NCBI GenBank assembly: GCA_016218785.1
Contig: JACRCY010000572.1
Span: forward strand, 1 to 35,471
DNA: 35,471 nucleotides
Direction of reading: 5' to 3'
From: Deltaproteobacteria bacterium
Lineage (GTDB): Bacteria > Myxococcota_A > Polyangia > JACRCY01
Translations under genes and position numbers: made by a program
Notes under the pieces: model-generated
Seen by the model: only the letters and a program-made list of their open reading frames with translations
What the model was told of the DNA's origin: nothing
Databases searched by the model: none
In this document: piece by piece, positions 8,188-24,206 of the stretch
Layout: every line of letters starts with the position of its first letter
How positions within the stretch are numbered: position 1 is the first letter of the stretch

Positions 8188-10548
8188 TCACACCTTCCCC
8201 AGGGCGGCGAGGACCTTCTCGGGTTTCAGCGGGATCTCGTCGAGGCGGACGCCGATGGCGTTGTGGACGGCGTTGAGGATCGCGCGCGGCGTGCAGGTGA
8301 GCGTGCCCTCGCCGATGCCGCAGGCGCCGTACTCGCCGCCGCCGCGCCACACCTCGAGGAGCACCGGGTCGATGTCGGGCATGTCGGCCATCGTCGGGAT
8401 CTGGTAGTCGATCCAGTTGAAGTTGAGCGGGATGCCCGTCTGCGGGTCGTAGATGATCTCCTCGGTCAGGGTCTCGCCCACGGCGATGACCTGGCCGCCG
8501 ATCTGCTGCGCCTCGGCGCCCGAGGCGTACATCACGCACCCGCAGTCGTTCACGACCACGAGCCTGAGCACCTGCACCAGGCCGGTGCCGGTGTCGACCT
8601 CGACCTCGGCGAAGTTGGCGATCGCGGGCACGCCGGTGCGGGTGGCGAGCGGCGGGCGCGAGAGCTTGACCGCGAGCGGCACCAGGTCGCCGGCCATGAG
8701 CAGCTGCTTGACGCTCTGCCCCTTGTCCGGGGAGGCCTTGGGGAAGATGCGGCCGGCGGCGATGTCCAGCTCGGAGGGCGCCCGGCTGAGGCGCGGCGCC
8801 AGCTTCTCGATGAGCCGGGCCTTCAGCTCTCGCGCGGCCACGGCCATGACCTCGGACTGCAGGTAGGCGACCGAGCTGTCGGTCTGCACGCAGTCCTTGC
8901 TGCTGGTGTCGGTGTCGACCACCTTGACCCAGTTGATGTCGGCCGGGGTGACGCCGAGGAAGTCGAGCGCCTCGGCGCAGCCCAGCACGTTGCAGGTGTT
9001 GGAGCCGGTGCCGGTCTCGATCGTGGGGGCGTCCAGGATGACCGTGCCGTCGGGGTTCAGGGTAATGCCGACCTGCACCTCGCCGCGGCGCTCCTCCTGC
9101 CACTCGGCGTGCCAGCCCGGGTGGTACGAGAAGCCGACGCCGCGGCGGCAGCCACCGGCGTAGACCGGACCCTGCCCCGGGGCGTGGCGCTTCTCCTTCC
9201 AGCCGATCCCCTCGGCCCCGGCGCGCAGCACGGCCTCCAGGCTCTGGTCGGGCAGGGTCTCCCACTCGTGGCCGAAGTTCTTGAGGCACACGTCGAGGGG
9301 GTCCAGGCCGAGCTTCTCGGCCAGCACGTCCACCACGTGCCCCAGGATCAGGTTGAGCTGCGAGTTGCCGACGCCGCGCATCATGCAGGCCGGGAGCATG
9401 TTGGTGTAGACCCCGTACGCCTCGAAGCGGAGGTTGGGGATGTGCGCCAGCGCCACCTCGGCGAGCTCCCTGGGGGCGAACTTCAGCGCGAACATGGTGT
9501 GATCGGCGTGGGCGCCGGCGTTGCCGATCGACTTGAAGGACATGGCGGTGATGCGCCCGTCCCTGGTGGCGCCGACCTGGGCGGTGTAGGTCGCCTGCTG
9601 GCGGCCGTCGTGGAAGCTCTCGCGGCGGGTGTGCTTGAACTTGACCGGCCGGCCCGTCTGCCGGGCGAGGAGCGCGGTGAAGAGGAAGAAGGGCTGGTCG
9701 CCGGTGTCGCCGCGGCCGAACTGGCCGCCCACGTAGGGGCTGACCACGCGGACCTGGTGGAGCGGGATGTCGAGCATCGTGGCGAGGTGCATCCGGCTCT
9801 GGTCGGCCTCGTAGGAGTTGGACCAGACGGTGAACCGGTCGTCGCGCCACTCGACGACGCAGCACCACGGATCGAGCGAGTTCTGGGTCGCGTTGTGGTA
9901 GGTCGAGGTGCACTCGACCACCACCGGCGCCGTGGCTAGGGCGTGCACCACGTTGCCCCGGTCCACGAACACGTCGGGCCCGCCGATCGGGTCCTGCGGC
10001 AGCACGTTGTTGGGCGCGATCTCGGGGTGGAGCACCGGCGCGCCCGGGCGCATCGCCGCGGCGGCGTCGAGCAGGAAGGGCAGGATCTCCCAGTCGACCT
10101 GGACCAGCCGGAGCGCTTCCTCGGCGAGGGCCTCGCTCTCGGCCGCCACCACCACGCCGACCTCGTCGCCGACCCACACCGCGTAGTCTCCGAGGACGCG
10201 GCGGTCCTTGAACTTCCCCCACATCATGCGGTCGTACGAGACGGTGTCGACGCCGTCGGTCCAGCCGGCGCTGGTCGGCTTCAGGGCGGCGACCGCGGGG
10301 TCCTGGTAGGTGAGGATCCCGACGACGCCGGGGAGCGCCTCGGCCGCGCTGGTGTCGAGCGACTTGATGCGGGCGTGGGCGTGCGGGCTGCGCAGCACCT
10401 TGGCGTAGAGCAGGTCGGGGATGCGCAGCCGCGAGGCGAGGTCGTCTGCGTAGGTGGCGCGGCCGGACGCCTTCTCGGCGCCGTCGAGGCGCGGCCGGTA
10501 GCCGCCGACGTGCTGGCGCGGGACGCGCGGGGTGTAGGGCTTCTTCAT
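8188..10548 (-). CDS. Xanthine dehydrogenase-family molybdopterin-binding subunit
   Basis: This 786-aa catalytic subunit of a molybdenum hydroxylase would hydroxylate a C-H bond of a heterocycle or aldehyde at a molybdopterin centre. It begins with the conserved KASGRATYADDL, LLYAKVLRSPHAHARI region. Cofactor-binding stretches include YVGGQFGRGDTGDQP, MMRGVGNSQLN and TGTGSNTCNVLGCAEAL. The catalytic Glu is retained in CGIGEGTLTC (E747). The AYRCSFR loop of CO dehydrogenase is absent, so it is probably not a CO dehydrogenase; the loop MMRGVGNSQ does not tell me the substrate. I placed the start at 10548, where the family N-terminus begins and where the ATG overlaps the upstream stop (ATGA). 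An open frame continues upstream but does not match the family. It is the middle gene of the three-subunit operon. Confidence 0.94.
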   Translation of the reverse strand: MKKPYTPRVPRQHVGGYRPRLDGAEKASGRATYADDLASRLRIPDLLYAKVLRSPHAHARIKSLDTSAAEALPGVVGILTYQDPAVAALKPTSAGWTDGVDTVSYDRMMWGKFKDRRVLGDYAVWVGDEVGVVVAAESEALAEEALRLVQVDWEILPFLLDAAAAMRPGAPVLHPEIAPNNVLPQDPIGGPDVFVDRGNVVHALATAPVVVECTSTYHNATQNSLDPWCCVVEWRDDRFTVWSNSYEADQSRMHLATMLDIPLHQVRVVSPYVGGQFGRGDTGDQPFFLFTALLARQTGRPVKFKHTRRESFHDGRQQATYTAQVGATRDGRITAMSFKSIGNAGAHADHTMFALKFAPRELAEVALAHIPNLRFEAYGVYTNMLPACMMRGVGNSQLNLILGHVVDVLAEKLGLDPLDVCLKNFGHEWETLPDQSLEAVLRAGAEGIGWKEKRHAPGQGPVYAGGCRRGVGFSYHPGWHAEWQEERRGEVQVGITLNPDGTVILDAPTIETGTGSNTCNVLGCAEALDFLGVTPADINWVKVVDTDTSSKDCVQTDSSVAYLQSEVMAVAARELKARLIEKLAPRLSRAPSELDIAAGRIFPKASPDKGQSVKQLLMAGDLVPLAVKLSRPPLATRTGVPAIANFAEVEVDTGTGLVQVLRLVVVNDCGCVMYASGAEAQQIGGQVIAVGETLTEEIIYDPQTGIPLNFNWIDYQIPTMADMPDIDPVLLEVWRGGGEYGACGIGEGTLTCTPRAILNAVHNAIGVRLDEIPLKPEKVLAALGKV

Positions 10549-11213
10549 GGCGTGCCTCCGCGGGCCGCGAGCTTCTCCGCCGCGTGCAGCACCGCCCGGG
10601 CGATGCCCGCGTAGCAGCCGCACCGGCAGAGGTTGCCGGAGAGCGCCTCCTTCACCTCGGCCAAGGAAGGCCGGGGGTTCTCCCGCAGCAGGGCCACCGA
10701 GGCCATGACGAAGCCGGGGGTGCAGTAGCCGCACTGCAGCGCCGTGCCGTACCCGGGCTCGCTCTGCGCGGCGAAGGCCTGAATCACCGGGTCGTCCTGG
10801 GGCAGGCCCTCGATGGTCGTGACCTCGTGCCCGTGGGCCTCGACCGCGAGCATCATGCACGAGAGCACCGCCTTGCCGTCCAGGAGCACGGTGCAGGCGC
10901 CGCACGCGCCCTCGTCGCAGGAGACCTTGAGGCCGGAGAAGCCGAGCCGCTCGCGGAGCAGGTACGCGAGGGTGGTCTCCGGGGCCAGGTCGCGGGGCAC
11001 GAGGAAGTCGTGCCGGCGGCCGTTGACGGTGATCGCGACCGTCCGCTCCGTTGCCACCGCCGCTGGCTCCGGCACCGCCGGCGCGGGCTCGGCCGGCCTC
11101 AGGACCGCTGGCGTCCGCTTCGCCGCCGCAGGCTTCGCGGTCTTCGGGCGTTTCGTGCCGCTGCGCGTCGCCTTCCCTGCGCCGCGGCCCTTCCCCGATC
11201 GTGCCCTCGCCAT
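10545..11213 (-). CDS. Molybdenum hydroxylase 2Fe-2S subunit with basic N-terminal extension
   Basis: This 222-aa subunit passes electrons from the Mo centre to the FAD subunit. The plant-type [2Fe-2S] site is CDEGACGACTVLLDG (first Cys at 99) with the later Cys in VLSCMML. The second cluster is bound by QCGYCTPGFVM and NLCRCGCY. The family usually starts within a few residues of the beta strand seen here as VAITVNGRRHDFLV. This protein has about 60 extra residues before it, very rich in Lys, Arg, Ala and Pro (KRPKTAKPAAAKR), like histone H1-type tails. A later start is possible, but the ATG at 11213 has GAGGAGG in front and a promoter at the right distance. It is the first gene of the operon and overlaps the next by four bases. 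Confidence 0.92.
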   Translation of the reverse strand: MARARSGKGRGAGKATRSGTKRPKTAKPAAAKRTPAVLRPAEPAPAVPEPAAVATERTVAITVNGRRHDFLVPRDLAPETTLAYLLRERLGFSGLKVSCDEGACGACTVLLDGKAVLSCMMLAVEAHGHEVTTIEGLPQDDPVIQAFAAQSEPGYGTALQCGYCTPGFVMASVALLRENPRPSLAEVKEALSGNLCRCGCYAGIARAVLHAAEKLAARGGTP

Positions 11214-11257
11214 CGCCGACCTCCTCGTCGTTTCTCCGACGGTGATGGAGCGAGGGA

Positions 11258-11287
11258 ACAGTAGGCAAAAGGGCCGCGACAGGTCAA
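11258..11287 (-). promoter_or_regulatory. Probable promoter of the molybdenum hydroxylase operon
   Basis: On the minus strand TTGACC (11287-11282) is followed after 18 bases by TACTGT (11263-11258). The expected start is near 11250, leaving a leader of about 37 bases that contains GAGGAGG. No operator-like repeat stands out beside it. Confidence 0.45.
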
Positions 11288-11321
11288 TAGGCTTTCGCCG
11301 GTCAGCGCGCGATCGAATGTC

Positions 11322-11349
11322 TTGCAACTGCCGAGGCCGGCGATATCAT
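11322..11349 (+). promoter_or_regulatory. Probable promoter of the methyltransferase-PilZ-ligA operon
   Basis: TTGCAA (11322-11327) and TATCAT (11344-11349) are 16 bases apart. The start would be near 11356, about 90 bases before the first ATG. The 231-base divergent region 11214-11444 thus carries a promoter for each side and no gene that I can support. Confidence 0.45.
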
Positions 11350-11444
11350 GGGGGCCGCCGGCCCCTCCCGGCCCGGCGCACCGCCGGTGCCCTTGAGGGG
11401 CGCCGCGCGTAGGTACTAGGTCGACCGATCGAGGGCCCGCCCGC

Positions 11445-12587
11445 ATGGCGAGGAAGCGCACACCGCGCGTCGACAAGCTCGCGCAGATCTACGACGAAGA
11501 GGTCCTGCCGATCTGGTCGATGCGCTTCGGGCGCATGCTCCTGCGCAAGATCGAGACCCCGCCCCAGAAGTCGATGATCCTGGACGTGGGCTGCGGCACC
11601 GGCTACCCGGCCCTCGAGATCCTGCGGAAGCTCGACGATCAGAGCCGCATCATCGCCATCGACTGCGCCTCGGAGATGCTGAACGTCGCGCGCAAGAAGG
11701 CGGGCGACCTCTCCGGCAAGCGCATCTTCTTCCGCACCGAGACCGTCTCCGGCAAGCTGTCGTTCGCGAGCGACGTCTACGACGTGGTGGTCGCGAACGA
11801 CGCCGTGTGGGAGCTGGACGACCCCCGCGCCGCGATCGCCGACTTCGCCCGGGTCTGCAAGCCCGGCGGCTTCGTGCTCGTCACCATGCCGCTCCAGGGG
11901 AGCTGGAGCGAGTTCTACGACATCTACCGCGAGGTGCTGGTCAAGCACGACCACCACGAGATCCTGCGGAAGCTCGACGAGGAGCTGCAGCGCTCCCCCG
12001 ATCCGGAGCAGGCGCGGCAGTGGCTCGAGGAGGCGGGGCTGCAGGGCGTCACCGTGGACACCGAGGAGTTCGACCTGCTCTTCCGCTCGGCGCGGGAGTT
12101 CTTCTTCGCGCCGGTGATCGAGTACGGGCCCCTGCCGCAGTGGAAGGAGATCGCCGGCAAGGGCGAGACGATGCAGGAGATCTTCTGGCACATCAAGGAG
12201 GCGATCGACGCCTACTTCGGGGACCGCGCCTTCAGCGTCACCATCAAGGCCGGGTGCCTGGTGGGCCGCAAGCCGCTCGAGAGCGAGCGGCCGCAGGTCG
12301 CACCGAAGGCTCCGCCGCCGCCCGTCAGCGACGACGATCAGCTCACGCCCGCGGTGCCCGTGACCATGCCGCCGGTGGCGGCGGGGGCCAGCGACGACAC
12401 GCCGCCCGGCGGGTCCGCGGCGCCGACCCCCGGCCCGAGGGAAGTCGGTCACGGGGACGAGGAGGAGACGGGCGAGATCATGGAAATCTCGACCAACGAG
12501 ATCCAGGTCGTCGACGAGGTCATCGAGTCGCTCAGTGTCCTCGACGACGAGGTCGCCAAGCACGACGACGTCCTCAAGAAGAAGTAG
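11445..12587 (+). CDS. Class I SAM-dependent methyltransferase with C-terminal extension
   Basis: This 380-aa protein has a Rossmann methyltransferase domain in roughly residues 40-190. Motif I is ILDVGCGTGYPAL, the acidic SAM-binding residue is in IIAIDCASEML, and VVVANDAVWELDDPRAAIADFARVCKPGG covers motifs II and III. The substrate is unknown; the fold is of the UbiE/Methyltransf_11 type. From about residue 270 a tail of some 110 residues follows: a Pro/Ala/Asp-rich linker, then an acidic, probably helical end (VVDEVIESLSVLDDEVAKHDDVLKKK) that could be a protein contact. The next gene starts about ten bases after the stop, so it is likely cotranscribed with the PilZ-J gene and ligA. A role tied to signalling or surface behaviour is only a guess from that neighbour. 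Confidence 0.85.
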   Translation: MARKRTPRVDKLAQIYDEEVLPIWSMRFGRMLLRKIETPPQKSMILDVGCGTGYPALEILRKLDDQSRIIAIDCASEMLNVARKKAGDLSGKRIFFRTETVSGKLSFASDVYDVVVANDAVWELDDPRAAIADFARVCKPGGFVLVTMPLQGSWSEFYDIYREVLVKHDHHEILRKLDEELQRSPDPEQARQWLEEAGLQGVTVDTEEFDLLFRSAREFFFAPVIEYGPLPQWKEIAGKGETMQEIFWHIKEAIDAYFGDRAFSVTIKAGCLVGRKPLESERPQVAPKAPPPPVSDDDQLTPAVPVTMPPVAAGASDDTPPGGSAAPTPGPREVGHGDEEETGEIMEISTNEIQVVDEVIESLSVLDDEVAKHDDVLKKK

Positions 12588-12596
12588 CGCTTGTCG

Positions 12597-15670
<3,074 letters not shown>

Positions 15671-15820
15671 CAGCGCGGCCGGTGCCGATGGGGGCCAGGG
15701 CGAGACATCGGCTGGGGCGTGTGCGCTGCGCGGGGGCGCGGGGCGGTTCGGGGCGGCGCTTGGCCTGTTGCTGGTGGTCCTCCGGGGAGCGGTTGCGTTG
15801 GCGCGACGGCGCCGGAGGCG

Positions 15821-16927
15821 CTAGGCGCCGTAGAACGCCCGGATCTGCTCGGCCACGTACTCGAGCTGCGGGGCTTCCAGCTCCGGGTAGATGGGCAGGG
15901 CCAGGCTGGTGCGGGCCGCGTCCTCGGCCTCGGGGAAGGCGCCCGGGCCGTAGCCGAGGCCGGCGAAGCACGGCTGCAGGTGGAGCGGCACCGGGTAGTA
16001 GACCTCGGTGCCGATGCCGTGCTGCTTGAGGTAGTCCTGGAGCACGTCCCGCTTCTCGGCGCGGATCACGAACTGGTTGTAGACGCAGCGCTCGCCGGGC
16101 TCCTCCGCGGGCGGCAGCTCGATGGGCACCCCGCCGAGCAGGGCGCGGTAGCGCGCGGCGTTGCGGGCGCGCGCCGCCGAGAAGGACTCGAGGTGCGGCA
16201 GCTTGGCGCGCAGGATGGCGGCCTGCAGCGCGTCGAGGCGGAAGTTGCCGCCGACGATCTCGTGGTGGTACTTGCGGCCGGGCGTGCTGCCGTGGGCGCG
16301 GAGCGAGCGCAGGCGCGTGGCGAAGCTCTGGTCCGAGGTCAGCACCATGCCGCCGTCGCCGAAGGCCCCCAGGTTCTTGGACGGGAAGAACGACAGGCAG
16401 CCCGCGAGGCCGACGGCGCCGGCGCGGACCCCCTGACGCTCGGCCCCGACCGCCTGGGCCGCGTCCTCGATGATCGGCACCCGGGGACAGGCCGCGCGCA
16501 GCACCTCGAGGCGCGCCATGCGGCCGTAGAGGTGCACCGGCACGAAGGCCTTGGTGCGCGCGGTGCAGAGCGCCGCGGCGCGCGCGCAGTCGAGGTTCAG
16601 GGTGCCGCGCTCCACGTCGCACAGGACCGGCCGCGCGCCCAGCCGCGCGATGGAGCCCACCGTGGCGAAGAACGAGTAGGGCGTGGTCACCACCTCGTCG
16701 CCGGGGCCCACCCCCAGGGCCCACAGGCTCATGAGGAGCGCGTCGGTGCCGGAGGAGACGCCCACGGCGCAGCGGGTGCCGCAGAGGGCGGCCAGCTCGA
16801 CCTCGAGCCCCTCCACCTCGGGGCCGAGGATGAAGTGCCCGCTCGTCACGACGCGCGCGATGGCGGCGTCGATCGCCGCGCGCAGGCTCGCGGTCTGGGC
16901 CTTGAGGTCGAGCAGCGGGACTCGCAT
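15821..16927 (-). CDS. DegT/DnrJ/EryC1/StrS-type aminotransferase
   Basis: This 368-aa PLP enzyme belongs to the family that transfers an amino group to keto-sugars for cell-surface polysaccharides or secondary metabolites. Signatures are VPLLDLKAQ at the start, GVSSGTDAL, GDEVVTTPYSFFAT, the PLP-contacting IIEDAAQAVGA, and the catalytic Lys in SFFPSKNLGAFGDGG (K184). The substrate region GGNFRLDALQAAIL and the final VYYPVPLHLQ are typical. The sugar substrate cannot be read from sequence, and no sugar-nucleotide genes flank it. The ATG at 16927 is where the family begins; it has no clear ribosome-binding site and a -10 box only seven bases upstream. The 150 bases between its stop and ligA contain nothing I can identify. 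Confidence 0.92.
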   Translation of the reverse strand: MRVPLLDLKAQTASLRAAIDAAIARVVTSGHFILGPEVEGLEVELAALCGTRCAVGVSSGTDALLMSLWALGVGPGDEVVTTPYSFFATVGSIARLGARPVLCDVERGTLNLDCARAAALCTARTKAFVPVHLYGRMARLEVLRAACPRVPIIEDAAQAVGAERQGVRAGAVGLAGCLSFFPSKNLGAFGDGGMVLTSDQSFATRLRSLRAHGSTPGRKYHHEIVGGNFRLDALQAAILRAKLPHLESFSAARARNAARYRALLGGVPIELPPAEEPGERCVYNQFVIRAEKRDVLQDYLKQHGIGTEVYYPVPLHLQPCFAGLGYGPGAFPEAEDAARTSLALPIYPELEAPQLEYVAEQIRAFYGA

Positions 16928-16934
16928 GGCGCCG

Positions 16935-16963
16935 AGTCTAGTTCGGCCCCCGGAGCGAAGCAA
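16935..16963 (-). promoter_or_regulatory. Candidate leaderless promoter of the DegT-type aminotransferase
   Basis: On the minus strand TTGCTT (16963-16958) is followed after 17 bases by TAGACT (16940-16935), the same -10 box as metK. Only seven bases separate it from the start codon, so transcription should begin at or next to the ATG. Confidence 0.45.
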
Positions 16964-17078
16964 TCGACGCGCCGGCGGCGACGCCCGCGGCGCTCCCGGC
17001 CCGCGATCGCCGCGTGCCAGACGCACGGCGCGGGGTGGTTATCGTCGGAGATCACCGGCGGCGCCCGTCACCGGCGGC

Positions 17079-17107
17079 TTGACAGGCCGACCTCGATCCT
17101 GAATCAT
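17079..17107 (+). promoter_or_regulatory. Candidate leaderless promoter of the RNase Y-like gene
   Basis: A consensus -35 box, TTGACA (17079-17084), is followed after 17 bases by AATCAT (17102-17107). Six bases later comes the ATG at 17114, so the transcript would have no leader. There is no ribosome-binding site. The rest of the 186-base divergent region shows nothing else. Confidence 0.45.
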
Positions 17108-17113
17108 GACCGC

Positions 17114-18721
<1,608 letters not shown>

Positions 18722-18741
18722 CACGCTCAAGGGGAGAGGCG

Positions 18742-19071
18742 ATGATTCCGCCGGTCGTCATCTACGTGCTCGGGGCGCTCCTCGGCGTCTGGGGCGCCTT
18801 CCGCCTCAACCTGGCCCGCCGCCCGGGCGCGAAGGGGCGTTCAGGCCACCTCTTCTTCGGCGTGCTCTACCTGCTGATGGCGGCCTACCTGATCCTCACC
18901 ACGGCGCGGGTCATCCCGCCGCCGCGCATCTTCGGCGGCCCGCCGCCAGCCCCCAAGGCGCAGGCGGTGCAGGTGATCCCGCTCTCGAAGATTCCGGTGC
19001 GGCCGATGCCGGCGACGGCACCGGGCTCGGCTCCAGCCTCCGCGCCGGCCCCGTTGAACGTTCAACGTTGA
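18742..19071 (+). CDS. Small membrane protein, unknown
   Basis: This 109-aa protein is not one I recognise. Two hydrophobic segments (PPVVIYVLGALLGVWGAF and HLFFGVLYLLMAAYLILTT) flank a short basic loop. A Pro/Ala-rich tail of about 50 residues would lie outside the membrane hairpin. It starts 20 bases after the RNase Y-like gene with a strong AGGGGAGAGG ribosome-binding site, so it is likely cotranscribed. Its last codons lie inside the palindromic repeat at 19053-19080. Confidence 0.72.
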   Translation: MIPPVVIYVLGALLGVWGAFRLNLARRPGAKGRSGHLFFGVLYLLMAAYLILTTARVIPPPRIFGGPPPAPKAQAVQVIPLSKIPVRPMPATAPGSAPASAPAPLNVQR

Positions 19072-19080
19072 ACGCTCAAC
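19053..19080. repeat. Two tandem 14-bp palindromes between convergent genes
   Basis: GTTGAACGTTCAAC (19053-19066) is a perfect palindrome, followed at once by the near-identical GTTGAACGCTCAAC (19067-19080). The stop codons of both convergent genes lie in this block. It might act as a bidirectional stop or a protein site. There is no T-run, so it is not a classic terminator. Confidence 0.55.
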
Positions 19081-19408
19081 CCTCCGGTCGGATGTCCGAC
19101 TCGAGGATGCCCGGCTCCTCGTCGTAGTCGGAGATCACCATCTCGCGATGCACGGCGTCGGTGGAGGTCGGGGTGAAGAGCCCCTCGACCAGGTCGGCGA
19201 CCTCCTCGTGCGGGGTGCCCCGCTTGACGCTCGCCAGCGCGTAGACCGCGTGCTGGTCGTCCACCACCGACAGGAAGCCGACCCGGCGGCCGTCGTCCAC
19301 CGACCACAGGTCCCACACCTCGCCGTGGCGGGTGCGCGTGACCCGCGTGGCGTAAAAGGTGCGCGGCTCGTGGCGGGTGATCGGCGTGATCTTGGGATCG
19401 CGCGGCAT
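19076..19408 (-). CDS. Conserved-looking small hypothetical protein
   Basis: This 110-aa soluble protein is not recognised. It is mixed and rather acidic, with the stretch GEVWDLWSVDDGRRVGFLSVVDDQHAVYALASV suggesting beta strands, and an acidic end (ISDYDEEPGILESDIRPEG). No signal peptide or membrane segment is seen. I chose the ATG at 19408 because a perfect TATAAT lies seven bases upstream; longer in-frame starts would run through that promoter. It converges on the small membrane protein gene. Confidence 0.65.
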   Translation of the reverse strand: MPRDPKITPITRHEPRTFYATRVTRTRHGEVWDLWSVDDGRRVGFLSVVDDQHAVYALASVKRGTPHEEVADLVEGLFTPTSTDAVHREMVISDYDEEPGILESDIRPEG

Positions 19409-19410
19409 GC

Positions 19411-19425
19411 GCGCTATTATAGCGC
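19411..19425 (-). promoter_or_regulatory. Perfect -10 box inside an inverted repeat, seven bases before an ATG
   Basis: On the minus strand TATAAT (19421-19416) is the exact sigma70 -10 consensus. It sits inside the inverted repeat GCGCTAT-T-ATAGCGC (19411-19425, plus strand), which could be a repressor site. No good -35 box is visible at 17 bases. The start codon follows after seven bases, so the message would be leaderless. Confidence 0.45.
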
Positions 19426-19504
19426 ACTTGGGACGGCGGCCGGCCCGCTGCAGCTCAGCGGGCGGGTCGCCGGGGACGCGCCTTGAGGACGGAGTGAGCA
19501 GGGC

Positions 19505-19874
19505 ATGCGCGCGGTGCTCTTCCACCGGCACGGCGGGATCGAGGAGCTGAAGCTCGAGGAGGTGCCGGCCCCGGCACCCGGTCCCGGCGAGATCCAGGTG
19601 CAGGTGGCGGCCTGCGCCCTCAACCACCTCGACCTGCGGCGCGACCTCGGGCTACGACGCGCGCACCGGCCTGCGCTACGTCTTCTCCAAGCAGCTCACC
19701 ATCATCGGCAGGGCCATGGGGGCGAAGGGACGTCTCTTCGACCTGGTCGCGCTCCTCGCGGCCGGCAAGGTGCGGCCGGTCATCGACCGCACGCTGCCGC
19801 TCGCCGCGGCGGCGACGGCCCAGCGACTGCTGGAGGAGCGCCAGGTGTTCGACAAGGTGGTGCTGGAGCCGTGA
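19505..19874 (+). pseudogene. Remnant of a quinone oxidoreductase/zinc-type alcohol dehydrogenase, internal deletion
   Basis: The first 45 or so codons encode the start of a medium-chain dehydrogenase/reductase: MRAVLFHRHGGIEELKLEEV, PAPGPGEIQVQV, CALNHLDLRR. The frame then shifts near 19645-19655 and the next frame reads SGYDARTGLRYVFSKQL and, after TIIGRAMGAKGRLFDLVALL, the ending RQVFDKVVLEP with its stop at 19872-19874. That is the C-terminus of the same family. Normal members have about 330-340 residues; here more than 200 are missing, including the catalytic region and most of the Rossmann fold. A ribosome-binding site remains in front of the ATG. It is a deletion remnant, unless the assembly is wrong at the junction. 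Confidence 0.87.
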
Positions 19875-19909
19875 CACACCAACTCGCGACTGCTTCGGGG
19901 GTGGGGACC

Positions 19910-21724
<1,815 letters not shown>

Positions 21725-21751
21725 TCCCCGGGAAAACCACCGCCAGGTAGC

Positions 21752-21779
21752 TTGTTCCACCCCTGCTCGTGCGTATACT
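21752..21779 (+). promoter_or_regulatory. Probable promoter of the membrane subtilase gene
   Basis: TTGTTC (21752-21757) is followed after 16 bases by TATACT (21774-21779), a good -10 box. The start would be near 21786, about 29 bases before the GTG start codon. Confidence 0.5.
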
Positions 21780-21814
21780 GTGACTGCGGGGCCTGAGCAC
21801 CCCGGGGGTCGAAC

Positions 21815-23668
<1,854 letters not shown>

Positions 23669-23929
23669 TTCTCTCGGGCCGCCGGTCGCCGCCTACCGCC
23701 GCCAGGGCCGCCACAGCGAGCCACCAGCCTGCAAAGCCTTGGCCACGCGCCGCGGCGCAGTCACACCCTCGCTGCTCGCCCAGGTGCGCGAGCTTCCAAA
23801 CCCGCTGAGCTCATTGAGTGGCGGGCTCCACCTCGGCCACGAGCTTGCGAACGACCTGGTCTCAGGACTTCCGCACGGTCGCCAGCACCCGCCTGGGCGC
23901 GTCCGCAACGTCCGTAGCCCTGCTCGGCC

Positions 23930-24181
23930 CTACTCGCAGTAGAAGATGTCGATCATGCAGACGCTGCACAAGGCGCCATGTCCGGTACAGACCTTCCCAT
24001 CGGAGCAGTCGGCGGAAGTGGTGCAGACGTAGGCGCAGCGCATCGCGCCCCCTTCTCCTCCGATCCACACGCACCGTTGCGACTCTGGGCACCGGCCCGA
24101 GTCGGCGCCACACCGCTTCAGTTCCTCCCCGCACGAACCCAGGACGAGCCCGGCGACAAGCAGGTAGACTCTAGGCGTCAC
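23930..24181 (-). CDS. Small Cys-rich lipoprotein
   Basis: This 83-aa protein starts at a GTG with TAAGG in front. Its signal peptide VYLLVAGLVLGSC ends in a lipobox. The mature part has about ten Cys residues spaced like a small disulfide-bonded domain (ELKRCGADSGRCPESQRC, AYVCTTSADCSDGKVC, ALCSVCMIDIFYC). Such Cys/Asp patterns are common in short secreted proteins of this bacterial group; I cannot name a function. It is 25 bases downstream of the next lipoprotein gene on the same strand. The 261 bases between it and the membrane subtilase gene (23669-23929) hold no gene I can support. Confidence 0.68.
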   Translation of the reverse strand: MTPRVYLLVAGLVLGSCGEELKRCGADSGRCPESQRCVWIGGEGGAMRCAYVCTTSADCSDGKVCTGHGALCSVCMIDIFYCE

Positions 24182-24206
24182 CCTTACCGCACCCGTTGCC
24201 GGAAAC

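Noticed and set aside
8188-10548. Carbon monoxide dehydrogenase large subunit
   Set aside because: The AYRCSFR active-site loop is absent; only general molybdenum hydroxylase features are present.
10549-11268. Upstream extension of the Mo subunit to about 1026 aa
   Set aside because: The extension overlaps the 2Fe-2S gene in another frame and has no family similarity; the true start fits at 10548.
15671-15820. Short plus-strand gene after ligA
   Set aside because: The frame is Arg/Gly-rich without a ribosome-binding site and runs into the antisense of the aminotransferase gene.
23693-23908. 71-aa minus-strand gene
   Set aside because: There is no ribosome-binding site, domain or composition signal; the region looks non-coding.
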